DNA of 64,000 nt from Nocardioides daejeonensis (GTDB taxonomy: Bacteria; Actinomycetota; Actinomycetes; Propionibacteriales; Nocardioidaceae): positions 310,001 through 374,000 of the forward strand of contig NZ_QHKZ01000002.1 in NCBI RefSeq assembly GCF_003194585.1, in the 5' to 3' direction. A program made the position numbers and the translations under genes. The notes below the pieces were generated by a model that was given only the letters and a program-made list of their open reading frames with translations, ran no database searches and was not told the DNA's origin. Every line of letters begins with the position of its first letter. Position 1 is the first letter of the stretch. Positions 52,139 to 60,672 of this stretch are shown piece after piece.

Positions 52139-53973
52139 CGCCGTCCTCCCTTGGCATAGATGGCGTCGATCTGTTCGTGGTAGATCTCCATCACCGCGCG
52201 GCGCTTCACCTTCTGAGTTGGGGTGAGCTCCCCGTCGTCTTGGTGCAGTTGTTTGGTGAGCAGGGCGAATCCACGCACCTGTTCGACGCGCGCGAGACGC
52301 TGGTTGGCAGCGTCGATCTCCCGCTGAATCAGGGTGCGCACTTCGGTCTTTCCGGCCAGATCGGCGAAGGAGGTGGCCGCGATCTTCTGGCTGGCTGCCC
52401 AGTCAGACGTGGCGTCCCAGTCGACTTGAATGAGTGCGGCGACGTAGTTGCGGTTGTCCCCCAGCGCCACCGCTTCGGCGATGTACGGCGAGTCCTTCAA
52501 CGCGTTCTCGATGGCCTCGGGTGAGAGGTTCTTGCCGCCGGAGGTAATGATGATCTGCTTCTTGCGGCCCACGATGCTGAGCCAGCCGTGCTCGTCAATG
52601 TGTCCGATGTCGCCGGATCCGAGCCAACCCTGGTCATCGACCATCGCCGCTGTGGCTGCATCGTCGTGGAGGTAGCCCAAAAATGTGGTTTGGCTGCGCA
52701 GCATGACTTCGCCGTCGTCACCGAGGCGGCATTCCACGCCCGTCATCTCGGGTCCGACTTCTCCGATCCGGACACGCGCGTCCAGCGGGACGACGTGGGT
52801 GACGCCTGCTTCGGTGAGGCCGTAGATCTCTCGTATGGAGATGCCGATGGCGTAGAACCAGCGCAGCACTTCAGGTGAGACCGAGGCACCGCCGCAGATG
52901 GCCGCCCGGACCCGTTCGAGTCCGAGCCGTTTGCGCAGTGCACGGTGCACGAAGACATCGAGGAAGAACCGCTGGATCCGGTCGCGCAGCAGGTACCGCC
53001 GCTCCTCGTGGCGAGCCAAGATCCGGTAACCCTGCGCCAGCGCCTTGGCGTGCACCCAGTTCTTGAGTCGGGTGGAGCGCCGCAGACCCATGTCGACGCG
53101 CGCCTGCATCTTCTCCCAGATCCTGGGTACGCCGAGGAAGACGGTTGGAGCGACTTCGACCAGGTCACTTTGGACGGTGTCGATGGACTCACCGAAATGC
53201 ACGCAGTTGCCGACGGTGAGTGGAAGCAGTTCGGTGAATACCTTCTCCGCAAGGTGGCACAGCGGCAGGTAGGACAAAATGTTGTCTTCGCGTCGCGCGC
53301 CCAGCCCGTCCACGAGCCGGTCCGCTCCCACGCTGAGGTTGGCGTGCGAAAGGATCGCGCCCTTGGGATTTCCGGTGGTGCCGGATGTGTAGATCAGCAC
53401 AGCGGGGTCATCGGCAGCGACGCCGCGCACGGATGCGGCGAAGTCGATCGGTGTCCCATGACCTTGAGCCATCAGGTCGGACCAGTGGATCAGGTCTTCG
53501 GAATAGTTCCGCGTGCCTCGCGGGTCCACGATCACCACGTGTTCCAGGTGCGGCACCCGGGCTCGGACTTCGATGACCTTGTCGGCCTGTTCCTGGTCGC
53601 CGACAACGACCACCTTGGCGCGGGAGTGTTCGAGGATGTAAGCGACTTCCTCGGCGGAGTTAGTGGGATAGATCCCGCACGCCACTGCCCCTAGGCCTTG
53701 GGTGGCCAGGTCCGCGACAACCCATTCGATGCCGTTGTCGGCGAGGATCGCGACGACTTCGGTGCGTCTCACTCCCAGTGCCGCCAGCGCTGCGGCGCAT
53801 TGGGCGACTTGATCGGCGTATTGACGCCAGGTGGATTCGACGTAGATGCCCAGCTCTTTATTCCGGATGGCGGGTTCGGTGGGCATGCCGCCCGCGAGCT
53901 GGAGCAAGCGTCCGGGCAGGGAGACGGCGCTGGCGCGGAAGGGAGCCGTGTGCGGCGACATGGCGATCTTCAT
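52135..53973 (-). CDS. Long-chain-type acyl-CoA synthetase embedded in the Liv operon
   Basis: A 612-residue FACL-type ligase: IYTSGTTGNPKGAILSHAN, then EIYGLTEAGVTHVV, GWLGSGDIGHID, VGRKKQIIITSGGKNLSPE, and C-terminal TPTQKVKRRAVME with the catalytic Lys. Coding overlaps by 4 bp both with livH and with livG, so it is translated together with the transporter subunits. This fits activation of the imported acid to CoA thioester on entry. Confidence 0.93.
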   Translation of the reverse strand: MKIAMSPHTAPFRASAVSLPGRLLQLAGGMPTEPAIRNKELGIYVESTWRQYADQVAQCAAALAALGVRRTEVVAILADNGIEWVVADLATQGLGAVACGIYPTNSAEEVAYILEHSRAKVVVVGDQEQADKVIEVRARVPHLEHVVIVDPRGTRNYSEDLIHWSDLMAQGHGTPIDFAASVRGVAADDPAVLIYTSGTTGNPKGAILSHANLSVGADRLVDGLGARREDNILSYLPLCHLAEKVFTELLPLTVGNCVHFGESIDTVQSDLVEVAPTVFLGVPRIWEKMQARVDMGLRRSTRLKNWVHAKALAQGYRILARHEERRYLLRDRIQRFFLDVFVHRALRKRLGLERVRAAICGGASVSPEVLRWFYAIGISIREIYGLTEAGVTHVVPLDARVRIGEVGPEMTGVECRLGDDGEVMLRSQTTFLGYLHDDAATAAMVDDQGWLGSGDIGHIDEHGWLSIVGRKKQIIITSGGKNLSPEAIENALKDSPYIAEAVALGDNRNYVAALIQVDWDATSDWAASQKIAATSFADLAGKTEVRTLIQREIDAANQRLARVEQVRGFALLTKQLHQDDGELTPTQKVKRRAVMEIYHEQIDAIYAKGGRR

Positions 53974-54749
53974 TTCTCCGCCCCTTCTCGTCCCAGGTAG
54001 GCGCCGATCACGGCTTGGTCGTGGCTGATCTCATCGGGTGTGCCTGTCGCGATCACGCGGCCGTAGTCCAAGACCGTGATCCGGTCGGCGAGGTCCATCA
54101 CCACACCCATGTCGTGCTCGACCAGGAGTTGCGCGATGCCGAACTCCTCCTTGATGTCGAGGATGAGTCGGGCGATGTCCTCGGTCTCCTCGTTGTTCAT
54201 GCCTGCGACGGGCTCATCGAGCAGCAGGACGGTGGGGTCCATCGCGAGCGCTCGACCGAGTTCGACGCGCTTGCGGATGCCGTACGGCAGGGTGTCGACC
54301 GCGTCGCTGCGGTAGGGCTCGATCTCGAGGAACTCGATGATCTCCTCGACGCGCGCGCGGTGTCGGATCTCTTCGCCGCGCGCCTTGCCGAACCAGACCC
54401 CGCCTGCCAGTACGCCGGATCGGAGGTGCCGGTGGCGTCCAACCAGGATGTTCTCCACGACGTTGAGCAGTGGGAACAGCTCGAGGTTCTGGAAGGTCCG
54501 AGCCAAACCCAGTTCTGCGCGTCGACGCGAGTCGGCGCGGGTGATGTCGCGGCCGCGGAAGGACACCTGTCCCTCGCTGGGCGCATAGACCCCGGAGATG
54601 ATGTTGAACAGTGACGTCTTCCCGGCTCCGTTGGGACCGATGATGGCGAGCAGTTCGCCCTCTTCGAGGTTCAGGTCCACGGCGTCGAGTGCCCGGATCC
54701 CACCGAAGCTGAGTCCGATGCCGGCCAGTTCGAGCAGCTTCTCGGTCAT
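53970..54749 (-). CDS. livG: ABC transporter ATPase, LivG-like
   Basis: A 259-residue ATPase, start at the ATG 54749 (MTEKLLELAG), overlapping the livF stop. Walker A GPNGAGKT at 38-45; Q-loop RTFQNLELFP; the signature is the LivG form LPYGIRKRVELGRAL rather than LSGGQ; Walker B VLLLDEPVAGMN; H-loop VEHDM. Energises uptake as a heterodimer with LivF. Confidence 0.94.
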   Translation of the reverse strand: MTEKLLELAGIGLSFGGIRALDAVDLNLEEGELLAIIGPNGAGKTSLFNIISGVYAPSEGQVSFRGRDITRADSRRRAELGLARTFQNLELFPLLNVVENILVGRHRHLRSGVLAGGVWFGKARGEEIRHRARVEEIIEFLEIEPYRSDAVDTLPYGIRKRVELGRALAMDPTVLLLDEPVAGMNNEETEDIARLILDIKEEFGIAQLLVEHDMGVVMDLADRITVLDYGRVIATGTPDEISHDQAVIGAYLGREGAEK

Positions 54750-55534
54750 GAGAGCCACCGCTTCCGTCGGCGGTAGCGCTTGACGTCTTGCATCTTGCGA
54801 CGACCACCGTCGTGGATGCCCAAGTAGAACTCCTGGATGTCTGGGTCTTCGCGAAGTTCACTGCTGGCGCCATCGTGGACCACACGACCGGCTTCGAGGA
54901 TGTACGTGTAGAAGGAGACATCAAGGGCGAGGTCGGCGTTCTGCTCGACCAGCAGCACGGTGGTTCCCCGGCTGTTGACATCGGCGATCACTCCGCGCAG
55001 GTAGTCGCGCACGCTGGGCGCGAGTCCGAGCGTCGGCTCGTCGAGGATCAGCAGTTCTGGTCCGCTCATCAGCGCGCGGGCGATGGCGAGCATTTGCTGT
55101 TCACCGCCCGACAGGTACCCAGCGCGCTGCTTTCGTCGTTCAGCTAACCTGGGGAACATCGCGTAGGCGTCCTCGGTGCGGTCGCGCAGGTGCTTGCGTG
55201 CCGACTTGGTGAAGCCGCCGGCCACCAGGTTTTCTTCGACTGTCATCGAGGTGAAGATCCGGCGTCCCTCCATGACCTGGGCGATACCCATCGCTGATCG
55301 CGCGCGGGAGTCCAGCCCCAGAAGGCTTTGATCTCCCCAGGCGATGGTGCCTCCGGTGACCGATCCATCGTGGATCGGCAGCAGGCCAGACACGGCTCTG
55401 GCGAGAGTGGTCTTGCCCGCGCCGTTAGGGCCCAGCAGGGCGACGACGGCACCGCGTTCAACCTCGAGTGAGACTCCGTGCAAGACATGGACGACGTCTT
55501 GATAGGCAACCTCGAGATTCCGGATGGAAAGCAC
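54746..55534 (-). CDS. livF: ABC transporter ATPase, LivF-like
   Basis: A 262-residue ATPase, GTG at 55534 five bases after AGGAGG. Walker A GPNGAGKT at 35-42, MEGRRIFTSMTVEENL, signature LSGGEQQMLAIARAL, Walker B LLILDEPTLGLAP. It carries an unusual basic C-terminal tail (GGRRKMQDVKRYRRRKRW) beyond the normal LivF end. Confidence 0.94.
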   Translation of the reverse strand: MLSIRNLEVAYQDVVHVLHGVSLEVERGAVVALLGPNGAGKTTLARAVSGLLPIHDGSVTGGTIAWGDQSLLGLDSRARSAMGIAQVMEGRRIFTSMTVEENLVAGGFTKSARKHLRDRTEDAYAMFPRLAERRKQRAGYLSGGEQQMLAIARALMSGPELLILDEPTLGLAPSVRDYLRGVIADVNSRGTTVLLVEQNADLALDVSFYTYILEAGRVVHDGASSELREDPDIQEFYLGIHDGGRRKMQDVKRYRRRKRWLS

Positions 55535-55659
55535 TTGTCCTCCTGTTCAAAGCTCATGGGGGTCCGGCCTGTATCACGGCGGGACGCCGCGGGCCGGGGC
55601 TGCCAATCGATGATCAGCCCGATCAAGAGCGCCCCGGCCCGGGCGTTTGTGGGCTGGCG

Positions 55660-56901
55660 TCAGTCCTGCATCTCCTGCAGATCGCCGGCGACTTCCCACT
55701 CACCGTTCTTGACTCCGGGCTTGAGCACACGGGAGGAGCGCAGGGCCGAGGAGTCCATCAGGTCGACCGGGGAGAGCAGCAGTCCGTCGACGTCGTAGTC
55801 GGTGACCTTCTGGGCCGCGGCCATGATCCCCTCGGGGGTGATATCTCCGTCTTCGATGGCGATCCGGATGACCTCGCCGAGCATCTGCACTTGCACGTAG
55901 GCCAGCACCGACCAGTTCTGCGGGGCGGGAAAGTCCTTGGCGACGTCGGACTTCTGGTAGGCGTCCATCAGCTCCTTCATCTGAGGACGGTCTTCACCCC
56001 AGAAGGGCAGTCCGTTGACCCAATAGAACTTGTCCTTCCAGACGCTGTCAGGGAGTTGACCGAAGGCGGCCTCGATGTAGGTGGCCCAGTTGCCGTACCA
56101 AATGGCGTCGTAGTTCATGGCGGCCGCAGCGCTCAACAGCTTGACCGTTTGGCCGGGACCGCTGGTGACCAGGATGTGGGTGGCTCCGGATTCGCGGACC
56201 AACCGGACGGGTGCGGTGAAGTCTTCGGCGCTGGCGTCGAAGGGAACTTCCTTGACGATCTCGGCCTTGAACTGCGCGGCAGCGGCACGGAATCCTGCGA
56301 CACCGTCTTCACCAGCGTCGTCGTCCTGGTGCATGATCGCCACCTTCACGCCCTCACCGCCGGTCTCCACGGCGTGGGCGACTGCGCGCATCGCTTCGTA
56401 CTTGTATGGCGTCGCGCCCCACACGGTGTGCTCAGTGTCGACTGCTGAAGAGCCGGTGTAGGTGAAGGTGAGCATGTTGTCGCTGGCCAAACGGTCCAGC
56501 AGCGGCATGGTCGCCGGGGCTCCGAAGGAAGGCACAATGGCCAGCACGTCTTCGCGGATCTCGTCGTACATCCGCACTGACTCACTCGGGTTGTAGGCGT
56601 GGTCCTTGGAGACGTACTTGATCTTCCAGGAACCGAGCTTGCCGCTGTTGTTGAGCAGCTCGAAGGCGGCTCGAATCGTGCCGTCGGCGGGCACGCCGAT
56701 GACGCGACCAGGACCAGAGAGGTCTTGGAGACCTCCGATAGTGATGGTCTTGGCGTCGCCGTCCACGCCGCGTGCGAAGCGGATTTCCTTTCCGCCGTCG
56801 GAGACAGTGCCACCCGAGTTGCCTCCACCTCCACACCCCGCCAGCAACATGGCCAACGCGATGAGAGGAGCCACAAGGCCCCGCGAGAGTCGTCGACTCA
56901 T
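55660..56901 (-). CDS. livK: Branched-chain-type ABC substrate-binding lipoprotein, LivK-like
   Basis: A 413-residue type I periplasmic-binding-fold lipoprotein. Signal RGLVAPLIALAMLLAGC, lipid Cys about 23, then a Gly-rich linker. TITIGGLQDLSGPGR opens the binding domain; VPSFGAPATMPLLDRLASDN and VAIMHQDDDAGEDG follow. It delivers the ligand to LivHM. Its ligand sets the substrate of the whole island but cannot be read from sequence. Confidence 0.93.
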   Translation of the reverse strand: MSRRLSRGLVAPLIALAMLLAGCGGGGNSGGTVSDGGKEIRFARGVDGDAKTITIGGLQDLSGPGRVIGVPADGTIRAAFELLNNSGKLGSWKIKYVSKDHAYNPSESVRMYDEIREDVLAIVPSFGAPATMPLLDRLASDNMLTFTYTGSSAVDTEHTVWGATPYKYEAMRAVAHAVETGGEGVKVAIMHQDDDAGEDGVAGFRAAAAQFKAEIVKEVPFDASAEDFTAPVRLVRESGATHILVTSGPGQTVKLLSAAAAMNYDAIWYGNWATYIEAAFGQLPDSVWKDKFYWVNGLPFWGEDRPQMKELMDAYQKSDVAKDFPAPQNWSVLAYVQVQMLGEVIRIAIEDGDITPEGIMAAAQKVTDYDVDGLLLSPVDLMDSSALRSSRVLKPGVKNGEWEVAGDLQEMQD

Positions 56902-56921
56902 GATCTGTTTCCCTTCGTTTC

Positions 56922-56941
56922 AACAGGGGCGTGGCCCTGTT
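56922..56941 (-). promoter_or_regulatory. Intercistronic hairpin before livK
   Basis: AACAGGG (56922-56928) pairs with CCCTGTT (56935-56941), loop of 6, 20 bp upstream of the livK ATG and 55 bp after the DUF35 stop. It is a candidate RNA-processing or stabilising hairpin that could raise binding-protein levels relative to upstream genes, as often seen for ABC systems. Confidence 0.45.
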
Positions 56942-56996
56942 TCAGTTGTGAATAGTGGGTTCCGTGTCGTTCGTGTCGGCTGGTTCGTGGTCGCGC

Positions 56997-57473
56997 TCAG
57001 CCGTTGTCCAGCACGTAGTGGAAGTCAGTGACGCGTCCCTGGCGCTCTTGTTTGAACTGAACCTTGACTCGCGTCCCGGGAGCCACGACGTCTCTGGCTG
57101 TATCGAGGTCGGCGAGTTGTTCGTCGCTCAGTTCGATGTAGTTGGTGATAGCGGTGCCGGCGCCGTCGAGACGCACCATGCCGATCACGAACGGCGGGTC
57201 GGGGTGGCCAAGGAACTTGGCGGTCACGATGGTGGCGGCCTCCACGGTGCCGCCGGGGCCAACTTCGACCCACTCTTCAGCAGGCTCGAAGGTCCGCTCA
57301 CAGTAGGCCCGCGGGGGCACGTAGACGCGCCCGTTGGCTCCAGCGCGGGTGCCGAGGATGCGGCCTTCGCCGAGGTTCCGCAGGAAGTGGGCGGTGATGT
57401 AGCCGCTGGCGAAATCGTAGTGCAGGTGCCGGTCCTCGGGGAGGACGATCGTGTCTTGGGGGATTTCGGACAA
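56997..57473 (-). CDS. DUF35 OB-fold protein without zinc-ribbon cysteines
   Basis: A 158-residue acyl-CoA-associated OB-fold protein. It starts with TTG at 57473, eight bases after AGGAGG. GRVYVPPRAYCERTF is where DUF35 proteins carry a Cys4 rubredoxin-like ribbon; only one Cys (C58) remains in the whole protein, so zinc is not expected. The OB fold follows (GGTVEAATIVTAKF ... GTRVKVQFKQE). DUF35 proteins pair with thiolase-fold proteins, for example ChsH2 with the Ltp2 aldolase. The thiolase-like gene ends 3 bp upstream, consistent with such a complex. Confidence 0.82.
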   Translation of the reverse strand: MSEIPQDTIVLPEDRHLHYDFASGYITAHFLRNLGEGRILGTRAGANGRVYVPPRAYCERTFEPAEEWVEVGPGGTVEAATIVTAKFLGHPDPPFVIGMVRLDGAGTAITNYIELSDEQLADLDTARDVVAPGTRVKVQFKQERQGRVTDFHYVLDNG

Positions 57474-57476
57474 GGC

Positions 57477-58676
57477 TCAGTCCTCCTGGGGTTGACGGTC
57501 CATGACCATGACGGATTGGAACTGGAAGGTGCCGCCTACGGCGGTGGCAACGGCGCGTTGAGCTCGCGCCTTCTGCATGTCGCCGGCGCGGTTGAGTAGT
57601 TGGGCGGCGGCGTCGCACACCCGGACTAGCCCGGTGACGGCGATGGGGTTGGCACAGAGTGTGCCGCCGGAGGGGTTCACCTCGACGGCTGCTCCGGTGT
57701 CGAAGTCACCGCGCGCCAGAGCCGGCCCTCCCTCTCCGGGGGCACACAACCCGAGCGCCTCCACTCCGCTGACTTCGCAGATGGTGAAGGGCGCATAGAT
57801 CTCCACGACATCGAGCTGGCTTGCCGGGTCGGTGATGCCAGCTTGGGCGTATGCCTGATCGGCTGCCAGACGAAGCTCGCCCCAATCGGCGTAGTTGAGG
57901 TCGGCGTCTGCGCCGGTGCGGTCGCCGATGAAGACGGAGTTGGCGATGGCGCCAACTCCGGTAACCCACGCCGCGTCGCGCTGGTCACGGGCGATGGCTC
58001 GCTCGGAGCTGATGATGACTCCGGCAGCGCCTGTGGAGCGTGGGCAGACGTCGTAGCGTCGCAACGGCGTGGCGATCAGCGGGGAGACCGCCAGGTCAGC
58101 GGGCTCCAAGATTCCACTCAAGTGGGCGTGCGGGTTGCGTTGTGCTCGCCGCCATGCACGGATCGCGACCTGATCGAGGTGCTCTGTGGTGGTGCCGTAC
58201 TTACGCATGTGCATTTCTGCGTGCAGCGCAGCCATGGTGATGGTGTTGAGGCCGGACTCTCGTTCGTAGAACGGGTCGAACATCAGCGATAGGACGTGCT
58301 GTCCGTCCGGCGTTTCGGCAACCTTGTCTGCCCCGATAACCAGCACGTTGTCGAACTCGCCGCTGGCTGCGTGGAAGTAGCCCGCCTGAGCGGCAGCGAC
58401 GCCGGTGGCTCCGCCGAGTTGGACGCGCATGAAGGGCTTCCCGGCTCCGCCGATCGCCCCGATCGCCCATTTGTCGACGTCGGTGATGCCGACGAAGTCA
58501 GTAGGTGCCATCGCGAAGACGATCGCGTCGATGTCGTCGATGGTCATCCCGGCGTCCGCCAGTACGTCAAATGCGGTCTGCTGGACTAGCTCGGCGTAGT
58601 GGACGTCGGGGCGGTGGGTGCGGTAGCGCGATTGTGCGGTGCCGACGATGCCGGCGCGGGCGATGTGGCCGCTCAC
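57477..58676 (-). CDS. Thiolase-fold protein lacking the nucleophilic Cys (A)
   Basis: A 399-residue SCP2-thiolase/lipid-transfer-like protein. Family landmarks: AGIVGTAQSRYRT, RVQLGGATGVAAAQAGYF, VLVIGADKVAE, EIYAPFTICEV, NPSGGTLCANPIAVTG. At the nucleophile position (usually CxSG) it has G89-A-T-G92, so a normal thiolytic mechanism is unlikely. Ltp2-type retro-aldolases in steroid side-chain degradation are thiolase folds without that Cys and need a DUF35 partner, a fitting parallel. Overlaps the next thiolase-like gene by 4 bp. Confidence 0.88.
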   Translation of the reverse strand: MSGHIARAGIVGTAQSRYRTHRPDVHYAELVQQTAFDVLADAGMTIDDIDAIVFAMAPTDFVGITDVDKWAIGAIGGAGKPFMRVQLGGATGVAAAQAGYFHAASGEFDNVLVIGADKVAETPDGQHVLSLMFDPFYERESGLNTITMAALHAEMHMRKYGTTTEHLDQVAIRAWRRAQRNPHAHLSGILEPADLAVSPLIATPLRRYDVCPRSTGAAGVIISSERAIARDQRDAAWVTGVGAIANSVFIGDRTGADADLNYADWGELRLAADQAYAQAGITDPASQLDVVEIYAPFTICEVSGVEALGLCAPGEGGPALARGDFDTGAAVEVNPSGGTLCANPIAVTGLVRVCDAAAQLLNRAGDMQKARAQRAVATAVGGTFQFQSVMVMDRQPQED

Positions 58677-59743
58677 GACTGTTCTCCTGTTCGGGTGTGG
58701 CGAATGACAGCGGCGATCTGGCCTTGGCCGGCCCGTCCGATGGCCTGGTGGACGAGCGCTGTGGCGCCGGGCTCTGCACTACTGGATGCGATGCGCATCA
58801 GTCCTGCGCTCAGAGCGCTGTGGCCGGCGTAGGCACTGGAAGCTGAGCGTCGGAAGCGGTCGGGGGCGGCGATCAGTTCTTGAAGTCCTCGACCTGGGTC
58901 GGCGAGTCCGAGCGCTTCTGCAGCCCACACTTCGTGGTGGATGGCGGAGTCATCGACGTCGAAGTGATCGATCTGATCGATGCTGATCTGAGCTTTGCTC
59001 AGTGCGTCGCTGACGGCTCTGGCCAGAAGTCTGTGGCTAGGCATCTCGCGCTGGTCCAGGTAGTAGTTGTCGGTGCGCCATCCGCTGGCGAGGAACTCAG
59101 CGCGGATCGGGCGGCCGTCGGGGCACCCGGAGAGCACGACGGCGCTCGCGCTGTCCAAGTGCGGCGCGAAGTGTCCTTCGCGTAGCGGCGAGCAGATGAG
59201 TGTTTCCTGATAGCCGTTTGGGTTGCCAGCCTGTTCCCAGCGGGCCTTGGCCAGCTCGTCGAGAAGGGACTTGTCGAGCTTGTTGTCGTGGAGGTATCGC
59301 TCCAGTCGCACGGCAGACGCCATGGGATCTACGAAACCGATCGGCCGCTCCACGAACGGTTCCAAGGCGGTGCGCGCGATCGGCATCGGTTGGGCCTCGG
59401 ACGGACCATCCCAACTCAGGACGAGGACGGCGTTGGACTGGCCGGCGCGGACCTTCATCGCGGCGAGCGCCAGGGCGTGGAGTCCAGAGTCAGTGACCTT
59501 GTTGACATCCTTGAGGTATCCGCCGGCAGGCATCGCGGTCAGCATGCTGGTGATGCCACGGCCATCGAGTTCGTCGCTGGCCGCCAGGACGATGTTGTCG
59601 AGGTCCGCGTGGTCGAGTTGTGCTGAGGTCAGCGCGGCTTTGGCTGTTTCGTAGACCAGCTCTTCCAGACGTTGTCCAGCAGACCGACGCACGTGCGATC
59701 CGCCGATCACGGCGATGGGTCCGGTCTTGGGCAGGGCGCTCAT
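58673..59743 (-). CDS. Thiolase-fold protein lacking the nucleophilic Cys (B)
   Basis: A 356-residue protein; ATG at 59743 gives the ATGA overlap with the crotonase stop (an ATG at 59755 is also in frame). Thiolase landmarks are weaker: VIGGSHVRRSAGQRLEELV, KVTDSGLHALALAAMKV, VLVLSWDGPSE, SASSAYAGHSALSAGLMRI. The CxSG site is T84-D-S-G87, again no Cys. Shorter than typical thiolases (about 390). It may form a heteromer with protein A and the DUF35 protein. Confidence 0.82.
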   Translation of the reverse strand: MSALPKTGPIAVIGGSHVRRSAGQRLEELVYETAKAALTSAQLDHADLDNIVLAASDELDGRGITSMLTAMPAGGYLKDVNKVTDSGLHALALAAMKVRAGQSNAVLVLSWDGPSEAQPMPIARTALEPFVERPIGFVDPMASAVRLERYLHDNKLDKSLLDELAKARWEQAGNPNGYQETLICSPLREGHFAPHLDSASAVVLSGCPDGRPIRAEFLASGWRTDNYYLDQREMPSHRLLARAVSDALSKAQISIDQIDHFDVDDSAIHHEVWAAEALGLADPGRGLQELIAAPDRFRRSASSAYAGHSALSAGLMRIASSSAEPGATALVHQAIGRAGQGQIAAVIRHTRTGEQS

Positions 59744-60525
59744 CGTCCACTCCATTGGGGGTCACGCTTCTCAAGGAAGGCGGCGACGCCCTCTTTGGCG
59801 TCTTGGCTTTGCATGGTGACTGCGAAGGCGACCCGTTCAAGAGCCATCAGGGCCTCTGCGCTGGCCTCGAAGCCTTGGTTGAGGGTGAGTTTCGACAGTT
59901 GCATCTGCAGGGGGCTCTTGTCTGCTAGTTGGTCAACCCAACCTTCGACGGCGACGTCAAGTTGATCAGCCGGATGCGCCTCGTTGACGAGGCCCCATCG
60001 CTCAGCCTGCGATCCAGTCACCATCTTCCCGGTGAGGACGATCTCCTTGGCACGGCGCAAACCAACGATGCGCGGGAGCCGATAGATGGGGCCGGCGCCA
60101 CCATGGAGCGCCCTGCGGATGTGCAGATCGCCGATGCGAGCATTCTCATCCGCAACGGCGAAGTCACACGAGAGCATCAGCTCGAAACCACCCGCGGTGG
60201 CGAATCCCTCCACGACGCAGATGGTCGGTTTCTTCATGGCGTGCAGCCGGGCAAAGACGGGTGCGGCAATAGCGGCCCCGTCCCAGCCATAGCTGCCCGA
60301 GAGCACCGTCCCGGCAAGCTCATCGAGGTCAAAGCCGGAGCAGAGCATCTGCTCTCGTCCGCGAATGACCATCACGCGGATTCTCTGGTCGTTCTCCACC
60401 TCCGCGATGAGCGAGTCGAGCGCGGAGAAGATCCCCGCAGTCAGACTGTTGCGCTTCTCTGGCCGGTTGATCCAGACCCGCATGACATGCCCGTCGCGTT
60501 CGGCCTGAAGGTCGTCCTCAGCCAT
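59740..60525 (-). CDS. Enoyl-CoA hydratase/isomerase (crotonase)
   Basis: A 261-residue crotonase: WINRPEKRNSLTAGIF, oxyanion MLCSGFDLDEL, and VVEGFATAGGFELMLSCD, which keeps the first catalytic Glu. The second Glu region reads DLHIRRALHGGAG. Hydratase activity is plausible. It is the first gene of the island operon, with its start 21 bp from the TetR-type operator. Confidence 0.9.
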   Translation of the reverse strand: MAEDDLQAERDGHVMRVWINRPEKRNSLTAGIFSALDSLIAEVENDQRIRVMVIRGREQMLCSGFDLDELAGTVLSGSYGWDGAAIAAPVFARLHAMKKPTICVVEGFATAGGFELMLSCDFAVADENARIGDLHIRRALHGGAGPIYRLPRIVGLRRAKEIVLTGKMVTGSQAERWGLVNEAHPADQLDVAVEGWVDQLADKSPLQMQLSKLTLNQGFEASAEALMALERVAFAVTMQSQDAKEGVAAFLEKRDPQWSGR

Positions 60526-60672
60526 CAGAACCTCCCATAACTGAATTCACTTCAGGAAGTGAAGCAGTGGCCCAGGTCACTGTCAAGCGTCTTGACCAAA
60601 TTTGAATCGAAATCAGTTTGAGTGGCACAATGGGGCCGGTAGCAAGCGCCACCGATCGCTGGAAGGGGTCCC
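60526..60672. promoter_or_regulatory. Divergent promoter and TetR-type operator of the catabolic island
   Basis: An 18-bp inverted repeat TTCACTTC-AG-GAAGTGAA (60546-60563) lies 21 bp upstream of the crotonase start. A second repeat GTCAAG-CGT-CTTGAC (60582-60596) overlaps a TTGACC hexamer that could be a -35 box for the TetR gene. The placement fits autoregulation of the repressor and control of the 15-gene operon from one site. Confidence 0.7.

Noticed and set aside
55590..55650. GC-rich inverted sequence between livF and livK as a full terminator
   Set aside because: The stem is short (CGCCC/GGGCG) with no T run, and livF must be expressed with livK; at most attenuation.
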